NCBI RefSeq assembly: GCF_001905665.1
Contig: NZ_LIVX01000001.1
Location: 62,001-126,000 of the forward strand
DNA: 64,000 bases
Origin: Streptomyces sp. CB02261
Lineage (GTDB): Bacteria; Actinomycetota; Actinomycetes; Streptomycetales; Streptomycetaceae
Direction: 5' to 3'
In this document: positions 16,904 to 24,604 of the stretch, one piece after another
How the letters are laid out: every line of letters starts with the position of its first letter
Position numbering within the stretch: the stretch's first letter is position 1
Program-made: the position numbers and the translations under genes
The notes under the pieces: model-generated
Database searches by the model: none
Seen by the model: the letters and a program-made list of their open reading frames with translations, nothing else
What the model was told of the DNA's origin: nothing

Positions 16904-17611
16904 TCAGGCCCCCGGGACCTCGCAGGAGCCGTCCGGGCCGCAGACCTCGGCGCCGGAGCCGACGGGCTGGAGGACACGGCCCTGCCAGGCCTGCTCCAGG
17001 GCCTGGGTGAAGACCTCGGCGGGCTGGCCGCCGGAGATGCCGTAGCGGCGGTCGAGGACGAAGAACGGCACGCCGTTCGCGCCGAGTTCGGCGGCCTCGC
17101 GCTCGTCGGCGCGTACGGCCTCGGCGTAGGCGGAGTCGTCGGCGAGCACGGCCCGGACCTCGGTCTCGTCGAGCCCGGCCTCGACGCCGAGCGTCACCAG
17201 GGTCTCCGGGTCGAAGACGGAGCGCTCCTCGGCGAAGTTGGCGCGGTAGGCCAGGTCGAGGAGTTCGTTCTGGAGGCCGCGGTCCTTGGCGAGGTGCAGC
17301 AGCCGGTGGATGTCGAAGGTGTTGCCGTGGTCGCGGCCCTCGGTGCGGTAGTCGAGTCCCTCGGCGTGCGCGTTCGACGCGACGTGGGCCTCCATGGCGC
17401 GGGCCTCGTCGAGCGTACGGCCGTACTTCCTGGCCAGCATCTCCAGGACGGGTCCGGTGTCCCCCTTGGCGCGGTTCGGGTCGAGCTCGAAGGAGCGGTG
17501 CACGACCTCGACGCCCTCGCGGTGGGCGAAGTCCGCGAGCCCCTTCTCGAAGCGGGCCTTGCCGATGTAGCACCAGGGGCAGGCGATGTCGCTCCAGATC
17601 TCGACGCGCAT
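16904..17611 (-). CDS. DsbA family oxidoreductase (FrnE-like)
   Basis: 235-residue thioredoxin-fold protein of the cytoplasmic FrnE/2-hydroxychromene-2-carboxylate isomerase-like group. The redox motif CPWC lies in SDIACPWCYIG at residues 7-17. A helical insertion follows, and the cis-Pro loop GVPFFVLDRRYGISGGQP completes the fold. There is no signal peptide, so it acts in the cytoplasm, probably as a disulfide isomerase or polyketide-related factor. A C-terminal CGPDGSC pair adds two further cysteines. The ATG is preceded by GGAGAGAAG. Confidence 0.92.
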   Translation of the reverse strand: MRVEIWSDIACPWCYIGKARFEKGLADFAHREGVEVVHRSFELDPNRAKGDTGPVLEMLARKYGRTLDEARAMEAHVASNAHAEGLDYRTEGRDHGNTFDIHRLLHLAKDRGLQNELLDLAYRANFAEERSVFDPETLVTLGVEAGLDETEVRAVLADDSAYAEAVRADEREAAELGANGVPFFVLDRRYGISGGQPAEVFTQALEQAWQGRVLQPVGSGAEVCGPDGSCEVPGA

Positions 17612-17675
17612 GTGACTTCTCTCCGAGGGTTGCCGGTGGGGTGTTCGGCCGTGACAACGTCCCCACCGGCCGAGT

Positions 17676-18152
17676 TCATTCCGTTTGCGGCGCCAGTGTG
17701 AGCCGGAGCACCAGGTGGTCGCCGTCGCGCGGGTTCTCCGGGTCGGGGGACCAGCCGTGGGCCGCGTAGAAGGCCCGGGCGCGTGCGTTCTTCTCGAAGA
17801 CCTCGAGGCGGGCCTCGGTCACGCCGGCGGCCCGCCAGGCGTCGGTGCAGGCCGTGTGGAGCGCGGTTCCGACGCCCGCGCGCCAGCGGGCGGGCAGCAC
17901 ATGGAGCTGGGTGAGGTGCATGAGGCCGTCGCGCTCCCCGTACGCGGCGACGCCGGCGACCTCCCCGTCGCGTTCGGCGCACAGGACGGCCCCGCGGCCG
18001 ACGGCCGCAGCCCAGCCCGCCCGGCAGCGGGCGACCTCCTCGGGGCCGAGGAAGTCGGCGTCGGGGAGATGACCCCGGTAGTAGGTGGCGCGGGCCTCGG
18101 TGTGGAGGGCGACGACGGCGTCGAGGTCGGCGGGAGTGGCGAATCTGATCAT
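17676..18152 (-). CDS. GNAT family N-acetyltransferase
   Basis: 158-residue acetyltransferase of the GCN5 fold. The acetyl-CoA pyrophosphate loop LPARWRAGVGTALH and the C-terminal FYAAHGWSPDPENPRDGDHL, with the Tyr/His pair common in this group, are visible. It sits seven bases after the stop of the upstream GlxA-type regulator gene on the same strand, so it is probably cotranscribed. Substrate unknown. Confidence 0.87.
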   Translation of the reverse strand: MIRFATPADLDAVVALHTEARATYYRGHLPDADFLGPEEVARCRAGWAAAVGRGAVLCAERDGEVAGVAAYGERDGLMHLTQLHVLPARWRAGVGTALHTACTDAWRAAGVTEARLEVFEKNARARAFYAAHGWSPDPENPRDGDHLVLRLTLAPQTE

Positions 18153-18158
18153 GGTCCT

Positions 18159-19262
18159 TCAGGACGCACGGGAGGACGGGCCGGTTGCGGCCCCGGAGCG
18201 CGCCGGGCCCTCCGTGGCGGTACGCGGGCGCGCGGGCCTCTCGGTCGCGACGGTGGCGGTACGCGGGCGCGTGGGTCCCTCCGGTGCGGCAGCGGGAGGC
18301 GTCGGCAGGCGGGTGAAGCTCGACCGGTACGCGCTCGGGGTGAGGCCCGTGCGGCGCAGCAGGTGGTGGCGGAGGGAGTCCGCCGAACCGAGCCCGCTGG
18401 CGCGGGCCACCCCGTCCATGGGGAGTCCGGTCGTCTCCAGAAGTTCCTTCGCCCGCTCCACGCGCTGGTGCAGGAGCCACTGGAGGGGGCTGACCCCGGT
18501 CTCGGCGTGGAAGCGGCGCGAGAGGGTGCGGACGGAGACCCCGGCGTGCCGGGCGAGGTCGGTGAGGCCGAGGGGTTCGTCGAGGTGTCCCATCGCCCAC
18601 GCGCGCGTGTCGGCGAAGGAGACGCCTCGCTCGGGCGGCAGCGGGGTCTGGGTGAACTGGGTCTGGCCGCCGGGGCGTACGGGGGCGACGAGGGCCTGCC
18701 GGGCCACGGTGTTGGCGACGGCGGCGCCGTAGTCGGTCCGGATGACGTGCAGGCAGAGGTCGATGCCCGCCGCGTACCCGGAGGAGGTGAGCACGGGCCC
18801 GTCCTGGACGAACAGGACGTCGTCCTGGAGGTCGACGGCCGGATGTCGGGCGGCGAGCAGCGAGCGGTACTCCCAGTACGTCGTCGCCGCCCTGCCGTCG
18901 AGCAGTCCGGCCTCGGCGAGCGCGAAGGCTCCGGTGCAGATGGAGGCGATCCGCCGACCGCCGGCGGCGGCGCCGCGCAGGGCGTCGAGGATGCGCGGGT
19001 CGGGGTCCGTGACGGAGCCGCTGCCCGCGAGGACGACGGTGTCGGCCTCCGCGACGGCGTCGAGGCCGTGCGGGACGACCAGGTCGAGCCCGCCGGTGGT
19101 CGGCACGGGCCCGGGGTCGGGGGCGCAGATGACCGTCTCGTACCCGGGTGCGCCGTCGATCTCCACCTTGCCGAACAGCATCTCCGGGATGGCGAGGTTG
19201 AACATCGAGACGGGCGGGGCGGCGATCACCGCGACGCGCCGGGGACGGGACGGGACCGTCAT
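18159..19262 (-). CDS. GlxA family transcriptional regulator (DJ-1/PfpI + AraC)
   Basis: 367-residue regulator with an N-terminal DJ-1/PfpI-like amidotransferase fold (residues about 8-180). Its ASICTGAFALAEAGLL elbow contains the conserved Cys. A C-terminal AraC double helix-turn-helix follows (DLARHAGVSVRTLSRRF and GVARASGLGSADSLRHH). A Thr/Arg/Pro-rich repetitive tail of about 45 residues (PRTATVATERPARPRT) follows the DNA-binding domain and is unusual. It is divergent from an MFS pump with 70 bases between starts, so control of that pump is likely. Confidence 0.92.
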   Translation of the reverse strand: MTVPSRPRRVAVIAAPPVSMFNLAIPEMLFGKVEIDGAPGYETVICAPDPGPVPTTGGLDLVVPHGLDAVAEADTVVLAGSGSVTDPDPRILDALRGAAAGGRRIASICTGAFALAEAGLLDGRAATTYWEYRSLLAARHPAVDLQDDVLFVQDGPVLTSSGYAAGIDLCLHVIRTDYGAAVANTVARQALVAPVRPGGQTQFTQTPLPPERGVSFADTRAWAMGHLDEPLGLTDLARHAGVSVRTLSRRFHAETGVSPLQWLLHQRVERAKELLETTGLPMDGVARASGLGSADSLRHHLLRRTGLTPSAYRSSFTRLPTPPAAAPEGPTRPRTATVATERPARPRTATEGPARSGAATGPSSRAS

Positions 19263-19332
19263 GGCCAGAACCTCCGGACGTATGGCATTCGGGCCGCTAC
19301 TGTACGGCTCCGTCGATCATGAAGCTGGGGGC

Positions 19333-20685
19333 ATGTCCTCGACGCTCCTCACCGAAACCCCCGCCAGCCGGCCCGTGTCTCCCCGTCCCGCCCTGGTCGC
19401 CGCGATGCTCGGATTCGCCCTCCTCACCCTCGACACCTCCGTCGTGAACGTGGCCCTGCCGGCGATCGGCGCCGGCCTGGGGGCGGGGATGTCCGGGCTC
19501 GCCTGGGTGGTCGACGCGTACACGCTCGTGCTCGCCGCGCTGCTGCTGTCCAGCGGCGCTCTCGCCGACCGGGTCGGGGCGAGCCGGGCGTACGGGGCCG
19601 GGGTCGCCGTCTTCGTCCTCGCCTCTGCGGCCTGCGGTCTCGCCCTGGGGCTTCCGGCGCTCCTCGCGGCCCGGGCGGTGCAGGGAGCGGCGGCGGCCGT
19701 GATGCTTCCGGCATCGCTCGCGCTCGTACGGGAGGCGTACGGCGATCCGCGGCGGCGGGCCCGGGCGGTGTCGCTGTGGGCGGCGGGCGGCACGGTCGCG
19801 GTGGCGCTCGGGCCGGTCGTGGGCGGGGCGCTGACCACGGTGTGGAGCTGGCGGGGCGTGTTCTTCGTCAACCTGCCGCTGGGGCTGCTCGCGCTCGTTC
19901 CGCTGACCCGGGTGGCGCGTTCGTCGCGCGGGACGGCCCCGCTCGACCTGCCGGGGCAGCTGACGGCGATGACGGCGCTCGGGGCGCTCACCTTCGCGGC
20001 CGTCGAAGGCGGTACGGAGGCCTGGTGGGCGCTGGGGCTCGCGGGCGGCTCCTTCGCGGCGTTCCTGGTGGTCGAGTCGCGGCGGCGGCATCCGATGGTG
20101 CCGCTGGGGCTCTTCCGGAACACGACGGTGGCCGTGGCGGTGGCGGCGGGCTCGGCGAACAGCGTGGCCTTCTACGGGACGCTGTTCGTGTTCAGTCTCT
20201 TCTTCCAGCAGGTGCTGGGGCTCTCGGCGCTGGCGGCCGGGCTGATGTTCCTGCCGATGACGGGTCTCCTCGCCGGGGTGAACATCCTGTCGGCGCGGGT
20301 GGCGGCGCGGTACGGGGCGCGGCTGCCGATCGTCCTCGGTCAGGTCGTCGCGGTGGCCGGACTGCTCGGGCTGCTCACGGTGGACGCGGAGTCCTCGCGG
20401 GTGGCACAGGCGTTGCTGCTCGTACCGCCGGCGCTCGGGGTGGGTTTCTCGCTGCCGCCGCTAATTGCCTCGATGATGGAGGCCGTTCCGGCGGAGCGGG
20501 CGGGTACGGCCGCGGGGCTCCTGAACGCGGTGCGGCAGACGGCGGGCGCGCTCGCCGTCGCGGTCTTCGGATCGCTCGCGGCCCGGTCGATGGAGACGGC
20601 GCTGCCGGCGAGCCTGCTGATCAGCGCCGGCCTCCTGACCTTGACGGCCCTGGCGTCGCTGCGCCTGCCGGGGCCTCGGGCCTGA
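19333..20685 (+). CDS. MFS drug efflux transporter (DHA2-like)
   Basis: 450-residue polytopic membrane protein with 12-14 hydrophobic segments. The DHA2 marks LDTSVVNVALPAIG in helix 1, WVVDAYTLVLAALLLSSG in helix 2 and GPVVGGALTTVWSWRGVFFVNLP in helix 5 indicate a proton-driven drug exporter. The ATG at 19333 follows GGGGGC at ribosome-site distance; the open frame extends upstream only as antisense of the divergent regulator. The GlxA-type regulator opposite is the likely controller. Confidence 0.92.
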   Translation: MSSTLLTETPASRPVSPRPALVAAMLGFALLTLDTSVVNVALPAIGAGLGAGMSGLAWVVDAYTLVLAALLLSSGALADRVGASRAYGAGVAVFVLASAACGLALGLPALLAARAVQGAAAAVMLPASLALVREAYGDPRRRARAVSLWAAGGTVAVALGPVVGGALTTVWSWRGVFFVNLPLGLLALVPLTRVARSSRGTAPLDLPGQLTAMTALGALTFAAVEGGTEAWWALGLAGGSFAAFLVVESRRRHPMVPLGLFRNTTVAVAVAAGSANSVAFYGTLFVFSLFFQQVLGLSALAAGLMFLPMTGLLAGVNILSARVAARYGARLPIVLGQVVAVAGLLGLLTVDAESSRVAQALLLVPPALGVGFSLPPLIASMMEAVPAERAGTAAGLLNAVRQTAGALAVAVFGSLAARSMETALPASLLISAGLLTLTALASLRLPGPRA

Positions 20686-20727
20686 GCCCGCGGGGGCCCG
20701 TCTCCCGGGTCTCCGGCCGGCACGGGT

Positions 20728-21040
20728 TCAGGCGCCCTTGCGGTACTGCCCCGGTGCCACCCCGTACTCCCGCTTGAAGGCCTTGGCGAAGGCGAACTCC
20801 GACGTGGAGCCGGTGCGTTGGGCGACCGCGCGGAGCGGCAGGTCGCGGGAGCGCAGGAGGCGGCCCGCGGTCGTCATCCGCCCCAGGTGAGGTAGGCGCG
20901 CGGTGCGCGTCCGACGAGGGCGGTGGACCGGCGGGCGAAGGCGGCACGGGAGAGACCGCCGAGGGCGCCCAGCTCCTCGACCGTCCAGGCCTTCGCGGGG
21001 TCGCCGTGGAGGGCGCGGAGGGCTTCGGCGACGGCCGGGC
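20728..21040 (-). pseudogene. AraC family regulator, C-terminal remnant with frameshift
   Basis: Read from 21040 downward, one frame gives the first AraC helix-turn-helix (AKAWTVEELGALGGLSRAAF, RAPRAYLTWG). It then stops at TGA near 20882. Another frame continues with MTTAGRLLRSRDLPLRAVAQ and TSEFAFAKAFKREYGVAPG. Restoring one T (TGGGGCGG to TGGTGGCGG) rejoins the family sequence YLTWWRMTTA. The cupin N-terminal half, about 150 residues, is missing; at 21040 the sequence switches abruptly to a dehydrogenase remnant on the other strand. Confidence 0.85.
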
Positions 21041-21323
21041 CGGGCGGCACGGCCGTGCTGTACGGATGGCTGGACCCGCGGCCGGTCGCCCTGTCGAGGA
21101 ACTGGCCGCAGACCGTCCACACGTACGCCAACGGTGTGCTCGCCGCGACCGAGGAGGGGCGGCGCCGCGCGGCCGGTCTCATCGGCTCGGGGCTGCGGGA
21201 CGGCTCCCTCGCGCCGGTGATCGCCGAGACCTTCGGGGGTCTGGAGCGGGTCACCGACGCCCATCGGCTGATGGAGTCCGCCACGCACACCTCGGGAAGA
21301 TCGTGGTGCGGGTGGAGCACTGA
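21037..21323 (+). pseudogene. Zinc-type alcohol dehydrogenase/quinone reductase, C-terminal remnant with frameshift
   Basis: The frame beginning GPGGTAVLYGWLDP continues with LAPVIAETFGGLERVTDAHR and LMESATHT, the C-terminal third of an MDR-family dehydrogenase. Near 21295 one base is missing. After the shift the usual ending GKIVVRVEH and a TGA at 21321 appear in another frame. The catalytic and Rossmann N-terminal parts are absent. Both a 5' loss and a frameshift mark it as nonfunctional. Confidence 0.85.
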
Positions 21324-21347
21324 GGGTCGCCGCGGTGCGTGCGGAGT

Positions 21348-21382
21348 CCCGGGGCCGTGATCCGGCGGATCACGGCCCCGGG
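21348..21382. terminator. Bidirectional terminator hairpin
   Basis: A perfect 16-bp stem (left arm CCCGGGGCCGTGATCC) has a three-base loop GGC. It sits between the dehydrogenase remnant and the convergent aldehyde dehydrogenase gene, ending three bases before that gene's stop. Confidence 0.88.
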
Positions 21383-21384
21383 GG

Positions 21385-22890
21385 TCAGCGCCTCGGGAGT
21401 CCCAGCGGGTTGCCGTCGCGGAGTTCCGGCGGGAGCAGGTGGTCGGGGGTCGACTGGTAGGTGACCGGGCGCAGCCAGCGCTCGATCGCGGTCGCACCGA
21501 CGGAGGTGGAGGTGGAGGTGGTGGCCGGGTAGGGGCCGCCGTGGTGCTGGGCCTGGGCGACGGCGACGCCGGTGGGCCAGCCGTTGACGAGGACCCGGCC
21601 GGCCAGCGGGGTGAGCTCGGCGAGGAGCGAGGCGGCGTCGGTGTCCTCGGTGCCCTCCGTGGCGATGTGGAGGGTGGCGGTGAGGTTGCCGGGCAGCCGG
21701 GAGAGGACCTCGGTGATCTCCGTACGGGAGGTGTAGCGGGCGACGACGGTGACCGGGCCGAAGCACTCCTCCAGGAGGAGGTCGTGCCCTTCGCCCTCGG
21801 TGAGCAGGGAGGCGTCGACGGCGAGGACGCCGGCGCTGACCGTGTGCGCGTCGCCCGCGCCGGGGGCGACGGGGGTCCGCACCCCGGCGAGCGCGGCGCG
21901 TTCGGTGACCCCGGCGACGAAGGCGTCCCGCATCCGGTGGTCGAGCATCGGGCCGGGTCCGGCCGCGGCCACCCCGGCGCCGAGGGCGTCGACGAAGCGG
22001 TCGCCCGGCTCGCCGGCGGGGGCCAGGACGAAGCCGGGCTTGGTGCAGAACTGGCCCTGGCCGAGGGTCATCGAGCCGGCCAGGCCCGCGCCGATCTCCT
22101 CGGCCCGCTCGTCGACGGCCGCGGTGGTGAGCACGACCGGGTTGAGGGAGCCGAGCTCGCCGTGGAAGGGGATGGGTACGGGCCGGGCGGCGGCCGCGTC
22201 GAAGAGGGCCCGGCCGCCGCGTACCGAGCCGGTGAAGCCGGCCGCGGCCACGAGCGGGTGGCGGACGAGTGCCACGCCCGCGTCGAAGCCGTGGACGAGG
22301 ACGACGACGTCCTCGGGGAGGCCGGCCTTGGCGGCGGCCCTGCGCAGCAGGGCGGCGCTGAGCTCGGAGGTGGCCGGGTGGTCGGGGTGGGCCTTGACCA
22401 CCACGGGGCAGCCGGCCGCGAGGGCGCTGGCCGTGTCGCCGCCGGGGACGGAGAAGGCGAGCGGGAAGTTGCTCGCGGCGTAGACGGCGACGACGCCGAG
22501 CGGGATCTTCCAGCGGCGCATGTCGGGCCGGGGAGGGGTGGCGTCGGGGTCGGGCGCGTCGATCCGGATGTCGAGGAAGGAGCCCTCCTCGACGACGTCG
22601 GCGAAGGCCCGCAGCTGGGCCGTGGTGCGGGCGAGTTCGCCGGTGAGGCGGACGGGCCCGAGGGCGGTCTCGGCGTCGGCCGTCTCGACGATCTGCTCGC
22701 GCGCGCCGTCGAGGACGTCGGCCGCGGTACGGAGGAAGGAGGCCCGTACCGTCCGGTCGGCGAGGCTCTCCCGCACGCCGTGGGCGGCCCGTACGGCCCG
22801 GTCGACGTCTTCCGCCGCGGCCTCCACCGCGACCTGTTCGCGCGGCTTCCCCGTCCGGGGGTCCACACTCCACACTGGTTCTGCCGCCAC
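21385..22890 (-). CDS. Aldehyde dehydrogenase (NADP+), 2,5-dioxovalerate dehydrogenase-like
   Basis: 501-residue ALDH of the group that oxidises alpha-ketoglutaric semialdehyde to 2-oxoglutarate or fatty aldehydes with NADP. It shows KIPLGVVAVYAASNFPLAFS, the nucleotide-site KAHPDHPATS, GFTGSVRGG, the general base Glu in HGELGSLNP, and the nucleophile Cys in GQGQFCTKPG. The GTG at 22890 is preferred because AGGGG stands seven bases before it; a GTG at 22896 is too close. It is divergent from an IclR regulator, typical of sugar-acid catabolism. It could finish the uronate pathway encoded at 35.8-37.8 kb. Confidence 0.87.
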   Translation of the reverse strand: MAAEPVWSVDPRTGKPREQVAVEAAAEDVDRAVRAAHGVRESLADRTVRASFLRTAADVLDGAREQIVETADAETALGPVRLTGELARTTAQLRAFADVVEEGSFLDIRIDAPDPDATPPRPDMRRWKIPLGVVAVYAASNFPLAFSVPGGDTASALAAGCPVVVKAHPDHPATSELSAALLRRAAAKAGLPEDVVVLVHGFDAGVALVRHPLVAAAGFTGSVRGGRALFDAAAARPVPIPFHGELGSLNPVVLTTAAVDERAEEIGAGLAGSMTLGQGQFCTKPGFVLAPAGEPGDRFVDALGAGVAAAGPGPMLDHRMRDAFVAGVTERAALAGVRTPVAPGAGDAHTVSAGVLAVDASLLTEGEGHDLLLEECFGPVTVVARYTSRTEITEVLSRLPGNLTATLHIATEGTEDTDAASLLAELTPLAGRVLVNGWPTGVAVAQAQHHGGPYPATTSTSTSVGATAIERWLRPVTYQSTPDHLLPPELRDGNPLGLPRR

Positions 22891-22901
22891 CGCCACGCCC
22901 C

Positions 22902-22919
22902 TGTTCGCTATTCTGAACA
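22902..22919. promoter_or_regulatory. Candidate IclR operator in the divergent promoter
   Basis: Palindrome TGTTC-N8-GAACA. Two more GTTC/GAAC elements follow at about 22922-22938, including the perfect 8-mer GAACGTTC. All lie between the aldehyde dehydrogenase and IclR genes. This arrangement suits autoregulation and control of the dehydrogenase. Confidence 0.55.
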
Positions 22920-23039
22920 CAGTTCCCGTAGATGAACGTTCTCTCCGGGACTCTAGGGACGGCGTGGCCGTCTCCACAAGGGGCGCCGTTCAGCCAGGTG
23001 GCCGCCGGACGGCCGGACGACGGAAAAGGGGCGAGGGTC

Positions 23040-23810
23040 ATGGCGACTGCCGACGCGGGCGGAGCGCAGGTGAAGTCCGCGGTGCGGACCGTGGAGCTGC
23101 TCGAATACTTCGCCGGACGCCCCGGGATGCACTCGCTGGCCGCCGTCCAGGAGGCCGTCGGCTACCCCAAGTCCAGCCTGTACATGCTGCTGCGCACACT
23201 GGTCGAGCTGGGCTGGGTGGAGACGGACTCGACCGGCACGCGGTACGGCATCGGGGTGCGGGCACTGCTCGTCGGCACCTCGTACATCGACGGCGACGAG
23301 GTGGTGGCCGCCTCCCGGCCCACGCTCGACCGGCTCAGCGACGACACCACCGAGACCATCCACCTGGCGCGGCTCGACGGCACCAACGTCGTCTACCTGG
23401 CGACCCGCCAGTCCCAGCACTACCTGCGGCCGTTCACCCGGGTCGGACGCCGGCTGCCGGCGCACTCGACCTCGCTCGGCAAGGCACTGCTCGCCACCCA
23501 CACCGACGAGCAGGTGCGCAAGCTGCTCCCGGAGACCCTCCCGGCGCTGACCGAGCACACGATCACCGACCGCGAGCGGCTCATCGAGGAGCTGCACGTC
23601 ATCCGCGAGCAGGGCTTCTCGGTGGACCGCGAGGAGAACACCCTCGGACTGCGCTGCTTCGGCATCGCGATCCCCTACAGGACCCCGGCGCGGGACGCGA
23701 TCAGCTGCTCGGTGCCGGTGGCGCGGCTCACCCCGGCCCACGAGCAGATGATCAAGGACGCGCTCTTCGACGCGCGGGACCGGCTGACCCTGGCGACCCG
23801 CCGCCTCTGA
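23040..23810 (+). CDS. IclR family transcriptional regulator
   Basis: 256-residue regulator. The N-terminal winged helix (SAVRTVELLEYFAGRP, AVGYPKSSLYMLLRTLV) is followed by the GAF-like effector domain with PAHSTSLGKALLA and GFSVDREENTLGLRCFGIAI. The ATG at 23040 with AGGG upstream is chosen over an ATG at 22932 that would add a non-conserved leader. It is divergent from the aldehyde dehydrogenase gene; the effector is probably a sugar acid or its keto product. Confidence 0.92.
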   Translation: MATADAGGAQVKSAVRTVELLEYFAGRPGMHSLAAVQEAVGYPKSSLYMLLRTLVELGWVETDSTGTRYGIGVRALLVGTSYIDGDEVVAASRPTLDRLSDDTTETIHLARLDGTNVVYLATRQSQHYLRPFTRVGRRLPAHSTSLGKALLATHTDEQVRKLLPETLPALTEHTITDRERLIEELHVIREQGFSVDREENTLGLRCFGIAIPYRTPARDAISCSVPVARLTPAHEQMIKDALFDARDRLTLATRRL

Positions 23811-23900
23811 TCACACCGTCACGGGCGGTCGGCGGCGACCGGCCGTCTCGATCACGTCTTCGCACGCGGCCGGCAGCGACCCCGCCGCTCGATCGCGCCG

Positions 23901-24398
23901 TCACGCGCGGTCGGCGAGCGCCCTCTGCCAGACCGGGCTGTCCACGTAGTGGTTGTCGTACTGCTCCGAGGAGGCCCTGATCTCCTCGGAGCTCGCCTCG
24001 CCCCGCATCACCCGGCCGAGCAGGCGCAGGTAGTCGAAGCGGGCCATGCCCGGCGTGAAGACGAAGAGCACGTCGGCCTCGGCGCCGGGGGCCGCCGCGA
24101 AGGCGTGCGGGGTGTGCGGCGGGACGAGGAGGAAGTCGCCCTGCTCCAGGACGGACAGCTCCTCGCCCACCAGGACCTGGAGCGAGCCGCCGAGGACGAA
24201 GAACATCTCCGAGGCCTTGGTGTGGAAGTGCGCCGGGGCGCCGACCGCGCCCTTCGCGAAGGAGGAGCGGTAGCTGGTGAGCTGTCCGCCGGTGGTGTCG
24301 GAGTCGGCGAGCAGGGTCATCACGCTGCTGGGGTCGGCGGTGGTCTCGGCGTCGGCGGCGCGGGTCAGGAGCGGGGCGAAGGTCGCGTTCTCGTTCAT
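23901..24398 (-). CDS. Cupin domain protein
   Basis: 165-residue small beta-barrel protein. Cupin motif 1 is visible as GAPAHFHTKASEMFFVLGG, with metal-type His-x-His and Glu, and motif 2 as LVPPHTPHAFAA. The ATG at 24398 is chosen because AGGG stands eight bases upstream; a GTG at 24404 is possible. It resembles quercetin-dioxygenase-like cupins of unknown activity. Its promoter carries three copies of an 8-bp operator-like half-site at 24419-24466. Confidence 0.88.
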   Translation of the reverse strand: MNENATFAPLLTRAADAETTADPSSVMTLLADSDTTGGQLTSYRSSFAKGAVGAPAHFHTKASEMFFVLGGSLQVLVGEELSVLEQGDFLLVPPHTPHAFAAAPGAEADVLFVFTPGMARFDYLRLLGRVMRGEASSEEIRASSEQYDNHYVDSPVWQRALADRA

Positions 24399-24418
24399 GA
24401 TCACTACCCTAGAGGCCC

Positions 24419-24466
24419 ATTGACCCCTGGTGATGGGTCAATCGATCTTCGGAATAATGGGTCAAT
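24419..24466. promoter_or_regulatory. Triple operator-like half-sites upstream of the cupin gene
   Basis: ATTGACCC at 24419-24426 and GGGTCAAT at 24435-24442 form a perfect 8-bp inverted repeat with an eight-base spacer. A third GGGTCAAT lies at 24459-24466, exactly 24 bases after the second. The set begins 21 bases upstream of the cupin start, where a repressor would block transcription. No adjacent regulator gene is obvious. Confidence 0.7.
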
Positions 24467-24604
24467 TCCCGTGCGTCCGGGCGGCCGTCCGGCAGTCGCG
24501 GTGCCCCATGAGGCCCCCGGGGGAGGCCGTCTCCCCCGTGCGGCGGAGGCGGTTCACCGCTCGGCAGGAGGTGGCGCGGGGGGTCTGCGCGCGAGCGTGG
24601 AGCC

